A DNA stretch of 64,000 nucleotides. Source: Clusia tigrina (taxonomy: Eukaryota > Arthropoda > Insecta > Diptera > Clusiidae). Of this stretch, positions 36,516 through 50,337 are shown piece after piece; the stretch's first letter is position 1, and each line of letters starts with the position of its first letter. A program made the position numbers and the translations under genes. The stretch is taken from assembly GCA_920105625.2 (NCBI GenBank), contig CAKKTE020000204.1, positions 372,001 through 436,000 of the forward strand, in the 5' to 3' direction. A model generated the notes under the pieces. The model was not told where the DNA came from. It saw nothing but the letters and a program-made list of their open reading frames with translations, and did not search any database.

Positions 36516-38730
36516 GATAAAACTTCAAATGACCCTAACTTCAATACGGTACGTCCTACACCTATCAAAGTTTGCAACATACAAATGCTTGTAACTTTTT
36601 ACTGGAGCGTCATAAAACCTTGAAATTTTGTAACAATACAGTACTCGAGCCTCTTGTCAATTTAAGCTATCGCTCAAGCAATGCTACCCTTGAGTCCCAA
36701 ATCAAACACTGATAAAACTTCAAATGGCCCTAACTTCTATACGGTACGTCCTACACCTATCAAAGTTTGCAACATACAAATGCTTGTAACTTTTTACTGG
36801 AGCGTCATAAAACCTTGAAATTTTGTAACAATACAGTACTCGAGCCTCTTGTTAATTTAAGCTATCGCTCAAGCAATGCTACCCTTGAGTCCCAAATCAA
36901 ACACTGATAAAACTTCAAATGGCCCCAACTCCTACACGATACGTCCTACACCTATCAAAGTTTGCACCATACAAATGCTTGTAACTTTTTACGGGAGCGC
37001 CATAAAAACTTGAAATTTTGTAACAATAAGGTACTCGAGCTTCTTGTCAATTTAAGCTATCGCTCAAAGTTATACTACCCTTGAGTCCCAAGTCAAACAC
37101 TAATAAAACTTCAAATGGCCCTAACTTCTATACGGTACATCCTACACCTATCAAAGTTTGCAACATACAAATGCTTGTAACTTTTTACTGGAGCGTCATA
37201 AAACCTTGAAATTTTGTAACAATAAAGTACTCGAGCCTCTTGTCAATTTAAGCTATCGCTCAAAGCTATGCAACCCTTGAGTCTCAAATCAAACACTGAT
37301 AAAACTTAAAATGGCCCTAACTCCTATACGATACGTCCTACATCTATCAAAGTTTGCACCATACAAATGCTTGTAACTTTTTACGGGAGCGTCATAAAAA
37401 CTTAAAATTTTGTAACAATAAGGTACTCGAGCTTCTTGTCAATTTAAGCTATCGCTCAAAGTTATGCTACCCTTGAGTCCCAAATCAAACACTGATAAAA
37501 CTTCAAAAGGCCCTAACTTCTATACGGTACGTCCTACACCTATCAAAGTTTGCAACATACAAATGTTTGTAACTTTTTACTGGAGCGTCATAAAACCTTA
37601 AAATTTTGTAACAATAAAGTACTCCAGCCTCTTGTCAATTTAAGCTATCGCTCAAAGCTATGCTACCCTTGAGTCCCAAATCAAACACTGATAAAACTTC
37701 AAATGACCCTAACTTTTATACGGTACGTCCTACAGCTATCAAAGTTTGCAACATACAAATGCTTGTAACTTTTTACTGGAGCGTCATAAAACCTTGAAAT
37801 TTTGTAACAATACAGTACTCGAGCCTCTTGTCAATTTAAGCTATCGCTCAAGCAATGCTACCCTTTAGTCCCAAATCAAACACTGATAAAACTTCAAATG
37901 GCCCTAACTTCTATACGGTACGTCCTACACCTATCAAAGTTTGCAACATACAAATGTTTGTAACTTTTTACTGGAGCGTCATAAAACGTTGAAATTTTGT
38001 AACAATAACGTACTCGAGCCTCTTGTCAATTTAAGCTATCGCTCAAAGCTATGCTACCCTTGAGTCCCAAATCAAACACTGATAAAAGTTCAAAAGGCCC
38101 TAACTTCTATACGGTACGTCCTACATCAATCAAAGTTTGCAACATACAAATGCTTGTAACTTTTTACTGGAGCGTCATAAAACCTTGAAATTTTGTAACA
38201 ATACAGTACTCGAGCCTCTTGTTAATTTAAGCTATCGCTCAAGCAATGCTACCCTTGAGTCCCAAATCAAACACTGATAAAACTTCAAATGGCCATAACT
38301 TCTATACGATACGTCCTACACCTATCAAAGTTTGCACCATACAAATGCTTGTAACTTTTTACGGGAGCATCATAAAAACTTTAATTTTGTAACAATAAGG
38401 TACTCGAGCTTCTTGTCAATTTAAGCTATCGCTCAAAGTTATGCTACCCTTGAGTCCCAAATCAAACACTAATAAAACTTCAAATGGCCCTAACTTCTAT
38501 ACGGTACATCCTACACCTATCAAAGTTTGCAACAAACAAATGCTTGTAACTTTTTACTGGAGCGTCAAAAATCCTTGAAATTTTGTAACAATAAAGTACT
38601 CGAGCCTCTTGTCAATTTAAGCTATCGCTCAAAGCTATGCAACCCTTGAGTCTCAAATCAAACACTGATAAAACTTCAAATGACCCTAACTTCTATACGG
38701 TACGTCCTACACCTATCAAAGTTTGCAACA
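36516..38730 (+). repeat. Block at 3270-bp offset, copy 1
   Basis: Matches 39786-42000, 11 monomers of a 17-monomer offset. Markers are acgggagcgc (36991 and 40261), the acagctatc context and gataaaagtt (38081 and 41351). One base is missing here in aactttaattttg near 38380, after which the offset is 3271. Confidence 0.88.
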
Positions 38731-39044
38731 TACAAATGCTTGTAACTTTTTACTGGAGCGTCATAAAACCATGAAATTTTGTAACAATACAGTACTCGAG
38801 CCTCTTGTCAATTTAAGCTATCGCTCAAGCAATGCTACCCTTGAGTCCCAAATCAAACACTGATAAAACTTCAAATGGCCCTAACTTCTATACGGTACGT
38901 CCTACACCTATCAAAGTTTGCAACATACAAATGCTTGTAACTTTTTACTGGAGCGTCATAAAACGTTGAAATTTTGTAACAATAAAGTACTCGAGCCTCT
39001 TGTCAATTTAAGCTATCGCTCAAATCTATGCTACCCTTGAGTCC

Positions 39045-39062
39045 CAAATCAAATAAAACTTC
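39045..39062 (+). other. 6-bp deletion
   Basis: Reads caaatcaaataaaactt where other copies read caaatcaaacactgataaaactt. It is private to this monomer. Confidence 0.85.
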
Positions 39063-39775
39063 AAAAGGCCCTAACTTCTATACGGTACGTCCTACACCTA
39101 TCAAAGTTTGCAACATACAAATGCTTGTAACTTTTTACTGGAGCGTCATAAAACCTTGAAATTTTGTAACAATACAGTACTCGAGCCTCTTGTCAATTTA
39201 AGCTATCGCTCAAGCAATGCTACCCTTGAGTCCCAAATCAAACACTGATAAAACTTCAAATGGCCCTAACTCCTATACGGTACGTCCTACACCTATCAAA
39301 GTTTGCAAAATACAAATGTTTGTAGCTTTTTACTGGAGCGTCATAAAACGTTGAAATTTTGTAACAATAAAGTACTCGAGCCTCTTGTCAATTTAAGCTA
39401 TCGCTCAAAGCTATGCTACCCTTGAGTCCCAAATCAAACACTGATAAAACTTCAAAAGGCCCTAACTTCAATACGGTACGTCCTACACCTATCAAAGTTT
39501 GCAACATACAAATGCTTGTAACTTTTTACTGGAGCGTCATAAAACCTTGAAATTTTGTAACAATACAGTACTCGAGCCTCTTGTCAATTTAAGCTATCGC
39601 TCAAGCAATGCTACCCTCGAGTCCCAAATCAAACACTGATAAAACTTCAAATGACCCTAACTTCAATACGGTACGTCCTACACCTATCAAAGTTTGCAAC
39701 ATACAAATGCTTGTAACTTTTTACTGGAGCGTCATAAAACCTTGAAATTTTGTAACAATACAGTACTCCAGCCTC

Positions 39776-39795
39776 TTGTCAATTTGATAAAACTT
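39776..39795 (+). other. 47-bp out-of-register junction
   Basis: The sequence passes from tcttgtcaattt straight to gataaaacttc at 39785/39786, skipping 47 bases of the normal monomer. Everything to the right matches the block at 36516 onward. The joint is therefore the edge of the 3270-bp-offset duplication, not a random deletion inside it. Only about one base of shared sequence is seen at the joint. Confidence 0.85.
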
Positions 39796-42000
39796 CAAAT
39801 GACCCTAACTTCAATACGGTACGTCCTACACCCATCAAAGTTTGCAACATACAAATGCTTGTAACTTTTTACTGGAGCGTCATAAAACCTTGAAATTTTG
39901 TAACAATACAGTACTCGAGCCTCTTGTCAATTTAAGCTATCGCTCAAGCAATGCTACCCTTGAGTCCCAAATCAAACACTGATAAAACTTCAAATGGCCC
40001 TAACTTCTATACGGTACGTCCTACACCTATCAAAGTTTGCAACATACAAATGCTTGTAACTTTTTACTGGATTGTCATAAAACCTTGAAATTTTGTAACA
40101 ATACAGTACTCGAGCCTCTTGTTAATTTAAGCTATCGCTCAAGCAATGCTACCCTTGAGTCCCAAATCAAACACTGATAAAACTTCAAATGGCCCTAACT
40201 CCTACACGATACGTCCTACACCTATCAAAGTTTGCACCATACAAATGCTTGTAACTTTTTACGGGAGCGCCATAAAAACTTGAAATTTTGTAACAATAAG
40301 GTACTCGAGCTTCTTGTCAATTTAAGCTATCGCTCAAAGTTATGCTACCCTTGAGTCCCAAATCAAACACTAATAAAACTTCAAATGGCCCTAACTTCTA
40401 TACGGTACATCCTACACCTATCAAAGTTTGCAACATACAAATGCTTGTAACTTTTTACTGGAGCGTCATAAAACCTTGAAATTTTGTAACAATAAAGTAC
40501 TCGAGCCTCTTGTCAATTTAAGCTATCGCTCAAAGCTATGCAACCCTTGAGTCTCAAATCAAACACTGATAAAACTTAAAATGGCCCTAACTCCTATACG
40601 ATACGTCCTACATCTATCAAAGTTTGCACCATACAAATGCTTGTAACTTTTTACGGGAGCGTCATAAAAACTTGAAATTTTGTAACAATAAGGTACTCGA
40701 GCTTCTTGTCAATTTAAGCTATCGCTCAAAGTTATGCTACCCTTGAGTCCCAAATCAAACACTGATAAAACTTCAAAAGGCCCTAACTTCTATACAGTAC
40801 GTCCTACACCTATCAAAGTTTGCAACATACAAATGTTTGTAACTTTTTACTGGAGCGTAATAAAACCTTAAAATTTTGTAACAATAAAGTACTCCAGCCT
40901 CTTGTCAATTTAAGCTATCGCTCAAAGCTATGCTACCCTTGAGTCCCAAATCAAACACTGATAAAACTTCAAATGACCCTAACTTTTATACGGTACGTCC
41001 TACAGCTATCAAAGTTTGCAACATACAAATGCTTGTAACTTTTTACTGGAGCGTCATAAAACCTTGAAATTTTGTAACAATACAGTACTCGAGCCTCTTG
41101 TCAATTTAAGCTATCGCTCAAGCAATGCTACCCTTTAGTCCCAAATCAAACACTGATAAAACTTCAAATGGCCCTAACTTCTATACGGTACGTCCTACAC
41201 CTATCAAAGTTTGCAACATACAAATGTTTGTAACTTTTTACTGGAGCGTCATAAAACGTTGAAATTTTGTAACAATAACGTACTCGAGCCTCTTGTCAAT
41301 TTAAGCTATCGCTCAAAGCTATGCTACCCTTGAGTCCCAAATCAAACACTGATAAAAGTTCAAAAGGCCCTAACTTCTATACGGTACGTCCTACATCAAT
41401 CAAAGTTTGCAACATACAAATGCTTGTAACTTTTTACTGGAGCGTCATAAAACCTTGAAATTTTGTAACAATACAGTACTCGAGCCTCTTGTTAATTTAA
41501 GCTATCGCTCAAGCAATGCTACCCTTGAGTCCCAAATCAAACACTGATAAAACTTCAAATGGCCATAACTTCTACACGATACGTCCTACACCTATCAAAG
41601 TTTGCACCATACAAATGCTTGTAACTTTTTACGGGAGCATCATAAAAACTTGAAATTTTGTAACAATAAGGTACTCGAGCTTCTTGTCAATTTAAGCTAT
41701 CGCTCAAAGTTATGCTACCCTTGAGTCCCAAATCAAACACTAATAAAACTTCAAATGGCCCTAACTTCTATACGGTACATCCTACACCTATCAAAGTTTG
41801 CAACATACAAATGCTTGTAACTTTTTACTGGAGCGTCAAAAAACCTTGAAATTTTGTAACAATAAAGTACTCGAGCCTCTTGTCAATTTAAGCTATCGCT
41901 CAAAGCTATGCAACCCTTGAGTCTCAAATCAAACACTGATAAAACTTCAAATGACCCTAACTTCTATACGGTACGTCCTACACCTATCAAAGTTTGCAAC
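39786..42000 (+). repeat. Block at 3270-bp offset, copy 2
   Basis: Starts at the out-of-register joint and follows the order of 36516-38730. It diverges near 42000, where this copy has cttgtaagtttttac and the 3-base loss tgtaacaaagtac. Confidence 0.88.
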
Positions 42001-45000
42001 ATACAAATGCTTGTAAGTTTTTACTGGAGCGTCATAAAACCTTGAATTTTTGTAACAAAGTACTCGAGCCTCTTGTCAATTTAAGCTATCGCTCAAAGCT
42101 ATGCTACGATTGAGTCCCAAATCAAACACTGATAAAACTTCAAATGGCCCTAACTTCTATATGGTACGTCCTACACCTATCAAAGTTTGCAACATACAAA
42201 TGCTTGTAACTTTTTACGGGAGCGTCATAAAACCTTGAAATTTTGTAACAGTAAATTACTCGAGCCTCTTGTTAATTTAAGCTATCGCTCAAAGCTATGC
42301 TACCCTTGAGTCCCAAATCAAACACTGATAAAACATCAAATGGCCATAACTTTTATACGGTACGTCCTACACCTATCAAAGTTTGCAACATACAAATGCT
42401 TGTAACTTTTTACGGGAGCGTCATAAAACCTTGAAATTTTGTAACAATAAAGTACTCGAGCCTCTTGTCAATTTAAGCTATCGCTCAAAGCTATGCTACC
42501 CTTGAGTCCCAAATCAAACACTGATAAAACTTCAAAATGCCCTAACTTCTATACGGTACGTCCTACACCTATCAAAGTTTGCAACATACAAATGCTTGTA
42601 ACTTTTTACTGGAGCGTCATAAAACCTTGAAATTTTGTAACAATACAGTACTCGAGTCTCTTGTCAATTTAAGCTATCGCTCAAGCAATGCTACCCTTGA
42701 GTCCCAAATCAAACACTGATAAAACTTCAAATGGCCCTAACTCCTATACGATACGTCCTACATCTATCAAAGTTTGCACCATACAAATGCTTGTAACTTT
42801 TTACGGGAGCGTCATAAAAACTTGAAATTTTGTAACAATAAGGTACTCGAGCTTCTTGTCGATTTAAGCTATCGCTCAAAGTTATGCTACCCTTGAGTCC
42901 CAAATCAAACACTGATAAAACTTCAAATGGCCATAACTTCTATACGGTACATCTTACACCTATCAAAGTTTGCAACATACAAATGCTTGTAACTTTTTAC
43001 TGGAGCGACATAAAACCTTGAAATTTTGTAACAATACAGTACTCGAGCCTCTTGTCAATTTAAGCTATCGCTCAAGCAATGCTTCCCTTGAGTCCCAAAT
43101 CAAACACTGATAAAACTTCAAATGGCCCTAACTTCTATACGGTACGTCCTACACCTATCAAAGTTTGCAACATACAAATGCTTGTAACTTTTTACGCTAG
43201 CGTCATAAAACCTTGAAATTTTGTAACAATAAGGTACTCGAACTTCTTGTCAATTTAAGCTATCGCTCAAAGTTATGCTACCCTTGAGTCCCAAATCAAA
43301 CACTGATAAAACTTCAAATAGCCCTAATTTCTATACGGTACGTCCTACACCTATCAAAGTTTGCAACATACAAATGCTTGTAACTTTTTACTGGAGCGTC
43401 ATAAAACCTTGAAATTTTGTAACAATAAATTACTCGAGCCTCTTGTAAATTTTAGCTGTCGCTCAAAGCTATGCTACCCTTGAGTCCCAAATCAAACACT
43501 GATAAAACTTCAAAAGGCCCTAACTTCTATACGGTACGTCCTACACCTATCAAAGTTTGCAACATACAAATGCTTGTAACTTTTTACTGGAGCGTCATAA
43601 AACCTTGAAATTTTGTAACAATACAGTACTCGAGTCTCTTGTCAATTTAAGCTATCGCTCAAGCAATGCTACCCTTGAGTCCCAAATCAAACACTGATAA
43701 AACTTCAAATGGCCCTAACTCCTATACGATACGTCCTACATCTATCAAAGTTTGCACCATACAAATGCTTGTAACTTTTTACGGGAGCGTCATAAAAACT
43801 TGAAATTTTGTAACATTAAGGTACTCGAGCTTCTTGTCAATTTAAGCTATCGCTCAAAGTTATGCTACCCTTGAGTCCCAAATCAAACACTGATAAAACT
43901 TCAAATGGCCATAACTTCTATACGGTACATCCTACACCTATCAAAGTTTGCAACATACAAATGCTCGTAACTTTTTACTGGAGCGTCATAAAACCTTAAA
44001 ATTTTGTAACAATAAAGTCCTCCAGCCTCTTGTCAATTTAAGCTATAACTCAAAGCTATGCTACCCTTGAGTCCCAAATCAAACACTGATAAAACTTCAA
44101 ATGACCCTAACTTCAATACGGTACGTCCTACACCTATCAAAGTTTGCAACATACAAATGCTTGTAACTTTTTACTGGAGCGTCATAAAACGTTGAAATTT
44201 TGTAACAATAAAGTACTCGAGCCTCTTGTTAATTTAAGCTATCGCTCAAGCAATGCTATCCTTGAGTCCCAAATCAAACACTGATAAAACTTCAAATGGC
44301 CCTAACTTCTATACGGTACGTCCTACACCTATCAAAGTTTGCAACATACAAATGCTTGTAACTTTTTACTGGAGCGTCATAAAACGTTGAAATTTTGTAA
44401 CAATAAAGTACTCGAGCCTCTTGTTAATTTAAGCTATCGCTCAAAGCTATGCTACCCTTGAGTCCCAAATCAAACACTGATAAAACTTCAAAAGGCCCTA
44501 ACTTCTATACGGTACGTCCTACACCTATCAAAGTTTGCAACATACAAATGCTTGTAACTTTTTACTGGAGCGTCATAAAACCTTGAAATTTTGTAACAAT
44601 ACAGTACTCGAGCCTCTTGTCAATTTTAGCTATCGCTCAAGCAATGCTACCCTTGAGTCCCAAATCAAACACTGATAAAACTTCAAATGGCCCTAACTCC
44701 TATACGGTACGTCCTACACCTATCAAAGTTTGCAACATACAAATGTTTGTAACTTTTTACTGGAGCGTCATAAAACGTTGAAATTTTGTAACAATAAAGT
44801 ACTCGAGCCTCTTGTCAATTTAAGCTATCGCTCAAAGCTATGCTACCCTTGAGTCCCAAATCAAACACTGATAAAACTTCAAAAGGCCCTAACTTCTATA
44901 CGGTACGTCCTACACCTATCAAAGTTTGCAACATACAAATGCTTGTAACTTTTTACTGGAGCGTCATAAAACCTTGAAATTTTGTAACAATACAGTACTC

Positions 45001-45448
45001 GAGTCTCTTGTCAATTTAAGCTATCGCTCAAGCAATGCTACCCTTGAGTCCCAAATCAAACACTGATAAAACTTCAAATGGCCCTAACTCCTATACGATA
45101 CGTCCTACATCTATCAAAGTTTGCACCATACAAATGCTTGTAACTTTTTACGGGAGCGTCATTAAAACTTGAAATTTTGTAACAATAAGGTACTCGAGCT
45201 TCTTGTCAATTTAAGCTATCGCTCAAAGTTATGCTACCCTTGAGTCCCAAATCAAACACTGATAAAACTTCAAATGGCCATAACTTCTATACGGTACATC
45301 CTACACAAATCAAAGTTTGCAACATACAAATGCTCGTAACTTTTTACTGGAGCGTCATAAAACCTTAAAATTTTGTAAGAATAAAGTACTCCAGCCTCTT
45401 GTCAATTTAAGCTATCGCTCAAAGCAATGCTACCCTTGAGTCACAAAT
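40560..45448 (+). repeat. 4889-bp higher-order unit, copy 1 (25 monomers)
   Basis: In tandem with the unit at 45449. The offset is 4889 at every marker checked: gataaaagtt (41351 and 46240), tgtaacaaag (42051 and 46940), acgctagcgt (43194 and 48083), aataaagtcc (44011 and 48900), and ctacacaaat (45301 and 50190). No length change has occurred across 25 monomers, so the duplication looks recent. T5 here follows T2 directly, without T1. Confidence 0.93.
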
Positions 45449-48400
45449 CAAACACTGATAAAACTTAAAATGGCCCTAACTCCTATACGATACGTCCTAC
45501 ATCTATCAAAGTTTGCACCATACAAATGCTTGTAACTTTTTACGGGAGCGTCATAAAAACTTGAAATTTTGTAACAATAAGGTACTCGAGCTTCTTGTCA
45601 ATTTAAGCTATCGCTCAAAGTTATGCTACCCTTGAGTCCCAAATCAAACACTGATAAAACTTCAAAAGGCCCTAACTTCTATACAGTACGTCCTACACCT
45701 ATCAAAGTTTGCAACATACAAATGTTTGTAACTTTTTACTGGAGCGTAATAAAACCTTAAAATTTTGTAACAATAAAGTACTCCAGCCTCTTGTCAATTT
45801 AAGCTATCGCTCAAAGCTATGCTACCCTTGAGTCCCAAATCAAACACTGATAAAACTTCAAATGACCCTAACTTTTATACGGTACGTCCTACAGCTATCA
45901 AAGTTTGCAACATACAAATGCTTGTAACTTTTTACTGGAGCGTCATAAAACCTTGAAATTTTGTAACAATACAGTACTCGAGCCTCTTGTCAATTTAAGC
46001 TATCGCTCAAGCAATGCTACCCTTTAGTCCCAAATCAAACACTGATAAAACTTCAAATGGCCCTAACTTCTATACGGTACGTCCTACACCTATCAAAGTT
46101 TGCAACATACAAATGTTTGTAACTTTTTACTGGAGCGTCATAAAACGTTGAAATTTTGTAACAATAACGTACTCGAGCCTCTTGTCAATTTAAGCTATCG
46201 CTCAAAGCTATGCTACCCTTGAGTCCCAAATCAAACACTGATAAAAGTTCAAAAGGCCCTAACTTCTATACGGTACGTCCTACACCTATCAAAGTTTGCA
46301 ACATACAAATGCTTGTAACTTTTTACTGGAGCGTCATAAAACCTTGAAATTTTGTAACAATACAGTACTCGAGCCTCTTGTTAATTTAAGCTATCGCTCA
46401 AGCAATGCTACCCTTGAGTCCCAAATCAAACACTGATAAAACTTCAAATGGCCATAACTTCTACACGATACGTCCTACACCGATCAAAGTTTGCACCATA
46501 CAAATGCTTGTAACTTTTTACGGGAGCATCATAAAAACTTGAAATTTTGTAACAATAAGGTACTCGAGCTTCTTGTCAATTTAAGCTATCGCTCAAAGTT
46601 ATGCTACCCTTGAGTCCCAAATCAAACACTAATAAAACTTCAAATGGCCCTAACTTCTATACGGTACATCCTACACCTATCAAAGTTTGCAACATACAAA
46701 TGCTTGTAACTTTTTACTGGAGCGTCAAAAAACCTTGAAATTTTGTAACAATAAAGTACTCGAGCCTCTTGTCAATTTAAGCTATCGCTCAAAGCTATGC
46801 AACCCTTGAGTCTCAAATCAAACACTGATAAAACTTCAAATGACCCTAACTTCTATACGGTACGTCCTACACCTATCAAAGTTTGCAACATACAAATGCT
46901 TGTAAGTTTTTACTGGAGCGTCATAAAACCTTGAATTTTTGTAACAAAGTACTCGAGCCTCTTGTCAATTTAAGCTACCGCTCAAAGCTATGCTACGCTT
47001 GAGTCCCAAATCAAACACTGATAAAACTTCAAATGGCCCTAACTTCTATACGGTACGTCCTACACCTATCAAAGTTTGCAACATACAAATGCTTGTAACT
47101 TTTTACGGGAGCGTCATAAAACCTTGAAATTTTGTAACAGTAAAGTACTCGAGCCTCTTGTTAATTTAAGCTATCGCTCAAAGCTATGCTACCCTTGAGT
47201 CCCAAATCAAACACTGATAAAACATCAAATGGCCATAACTTATATACGGTACGTCCTACACCTATCAAAGTTTGCAACATACAAATGCTTGTAACTTTTT
47301 ACGGGAGCGTCATAAAACCTTGAAATTTTGTAACAATAAAGTACTCGAGCCTCTTGTTAATTTAAGCTATCGCTCAAAGCTATGCTACCCTTGAGTCCCA
47401 AATCAAACACTGATAAAACTTCAAAATGCCCTAACTTCTATACGGTACGTCCTACACCTATCAAAGTTTGCAACATACAAATGCTTGTAACTTTTTACTG
47501 GAGCGTCATAAAACGTTGAAATTTTGTAACAATACAGTACTCGAGTCTCTTGTCAATTTAAGCTATCGCTCAAGCAATGCTACCCTTGAGTCCCAAATCA
47601 AACACTGATAAAACTTCAAATGGCCCTAACTCCTATACGATACGTCCTACATCTATCAAAGTTTGCACCATACAAATGCTTGTAACTTTTTACGGGAGCG
47701 TCATAAAAACTTGAAATTTTGTAACAATAAGGTACTCGAGCTTCTTGTCGATTTAAGCTATCGCTCAAAGTTATGCTACCCTTGAGTCCCAAATCAAACA
47801 CTGATAAAACTTCAAATGGCCATAACTTCTATACGGTACATCTTACACCTATCAAAGTTTGCAACATACAAATGCTTGTAACTTTTTACTGGAGCGACAT
47901 AAAACCTTGAAATTTTGTAACAATACAGTACTCGAGCCTCTTGTCAATTTAAGCTATCGCTCAAGCAATGCTTCCCTTGAGTCCCAAATCAAACACTGAT
48001 AAAACTTCAAATGGCCCTAACTTCTATACGGTACGTCCTACACCTATCAAAGTTTGCAACATACAAATGCTTGTAACTTTTTACGCTAGCGTCATAAAAC
48101 CTTGAAATTTTGTAACAATAAGGTACTCGAACTTCTTGTCAATTTAAGCTATCGCTCAAAGTTATGCTACCCTTGAGTCCCAAATCAAACACTGATAAAA
48201 CTTCAAATAGCCCTAATTTCTATACGGTACGTCCTACACCTATCAAAGTTTGCAACATACAAATGCTTGTAACTTTTTACTGGAGCGTCATAAAACCTTG
48301 AAATTTTGTAACAATAAATTACTCGAGCCTCTTGTAAATTTTAGCTATCGCTCAAAGCTATGCTACCCTTGAGTCCCAAATCAAACACTGATAAAACTTC

Positions 48401-50337
48401 AAATGGCCCTAACTTCTATACGGTACGTCCTACACCTATCAAAGTTTGCAACATACAAATGCTTGTAACTTTTTACTGGAGCGTCATAAAACCTTGAAAT
48501 TTTGTAACAATACAGTACTCGAGTCTCTTGTCAATTTAAGCTATCGCTCAAGCAATGCTACCCTTGAGTCCCAAATCAAACACTGATAAAACTTCAAATG
48601 GCCCTAACTCCTATACGATACGTCCTACATCTATCAAAGTTTGCACCATACAAATGCTTGTAACTTTTTACGGGAGCGTCATAAAAACTTGAAATTTTGT
48701 AACATTAAGGTACTCGAGCTTCTTGTCAATTTAAGCTATCGCTCAAAGTTATGCTACCCTTGAGTCCCAAATCAAACACTGATAAAACTTCAAATGGCCA
48801 TAACTTCTATACGGTACATCCTACACCTATCAAAGTTTGCAACATACAAATGCTCGTAACTTTTTACTGGAGCGTCATAAAACCTTAAAATTTTGTAACA
48901 ATAAAGTCCTCCAGCCTCTTGTCAATTTAAGCTATCGCTCAAAGCTATGCTACCCTTGAGTCCCAAATCAAACACTGATAAAACTTCAAATGACCCTAAC
49001 TTCAATACGGTACGTCCTACACCTATCAAAGTTTGCAACATACAAATGCTTGTAACTTTTTACTGGAGCGTCATAAAACCTTGAAATTTTGTAACAATAC
49101 AGTACTCGAGCTTCTTGTCAATTTAAGCTATCGCTCAAGCAATGCTATCCTTGAGTCCCAAATCAAACACTGATAAAACTTCAAATGGCCCTAACTTCTA
49201 TACGGTACGTCCTACACCTATCAAAGTTTGCAACATACAAATGCTTGTAACTTTTTACTGGAGCGTCATAAAACGTTGAAATTTTGTAACAATAAAGTAC
49301 TCGAGCCTCTTGTTAATTTAAGCTATCGCTCAAAGCTATGCTACCCTTGAGTCCCAAATCAAACACTGATAAAACTTCAAAAGGCCCTAACTTCTATACG
49401 GTACGTCCTACACCTATCAAAGTTTGCAACATACAAATGCTTGTAACTTTTTACTGGAGCGTCATAAAACCTTGAAATTTTGTAACAATACAGTACTCGA
49501 GCCTCTTGTCAATTTTAGCTATCGCTCAAGCAATGCTACCCTTGAGTCCCAAATCAAACACTGATAAAGCTTCAAATGGCCCTAACTCCTATACGGTACG
49601 TCCTACACCTATCAAAGTTTGCAACATACAAATGTTTGTAACTTTTTACTGGAGCGTCATAAAACGTTGAAATTTTGTAACAATAAAGTACTCGAGCCTC
49701 TTGTCAATTTAAGCTATCGCTCAAAGCTATGCTACCCTTGAGTCCCAAATCAAACACTGATAAAACTTCAAAAGGCCCTAACTTCTATACGGTACGTCCT
49801 ACACCTATCAAAGTTTGCAACATACAAATGCTTGTAACTTTTTACTGGAGCGTCATAAAACCTTGAAATTTTGTAACAATACAGTACTCGAGTCTCTTGT
49901 CAATTTAAGCTATCGCTCAAGCAATGCTACCCTTGAGTCCCAAATCAAACACTGATAAAACTTCAAATGGCCCTAACTCCTATACGATACGTCCTACATC
50001 TATCAAAGTTTGCACCATACAAATGCTTGTAACTTTTTACGGGAGCGTCATTAAAACTTGAAATTTTGTAACAATAAGGTACTCGAGCTTCTTGTCAATT
50101 TAAGCTATCGCTCAAAGTTATGCTACCCTTGAGTCCCAAATCAAACACTGATAAAACTTCAAATGGCCATAACTTCTATACGGTACATCCTACACAAATC
50201 AAAGTTTGCAACATACAAATGCTCGTAACTTTTTACTGGAGCGTCATAAAACCTTAAAATTTTGTAAGAATAAAGTACTCCAGCCTCTTGTCAATTTAAG
50301 CTATCGCTCAAAGCAATGCTACCCTTGAGTCACAAAT
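45449..50337 (+). repeat. 4889-bp higher-order unit, copy 2 (25 monomers)
   Basis: Second tandem copy. The junction lies near 45449: just before it is gagtcacaaatc, as at 50330, and just after it is aaaacttaaaatggccc, as near 40570. Copy 2 differs by scattered single bases such as gctaccgctc near 46977 and ttatatacgg near 47241. Confidence 0.93.
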
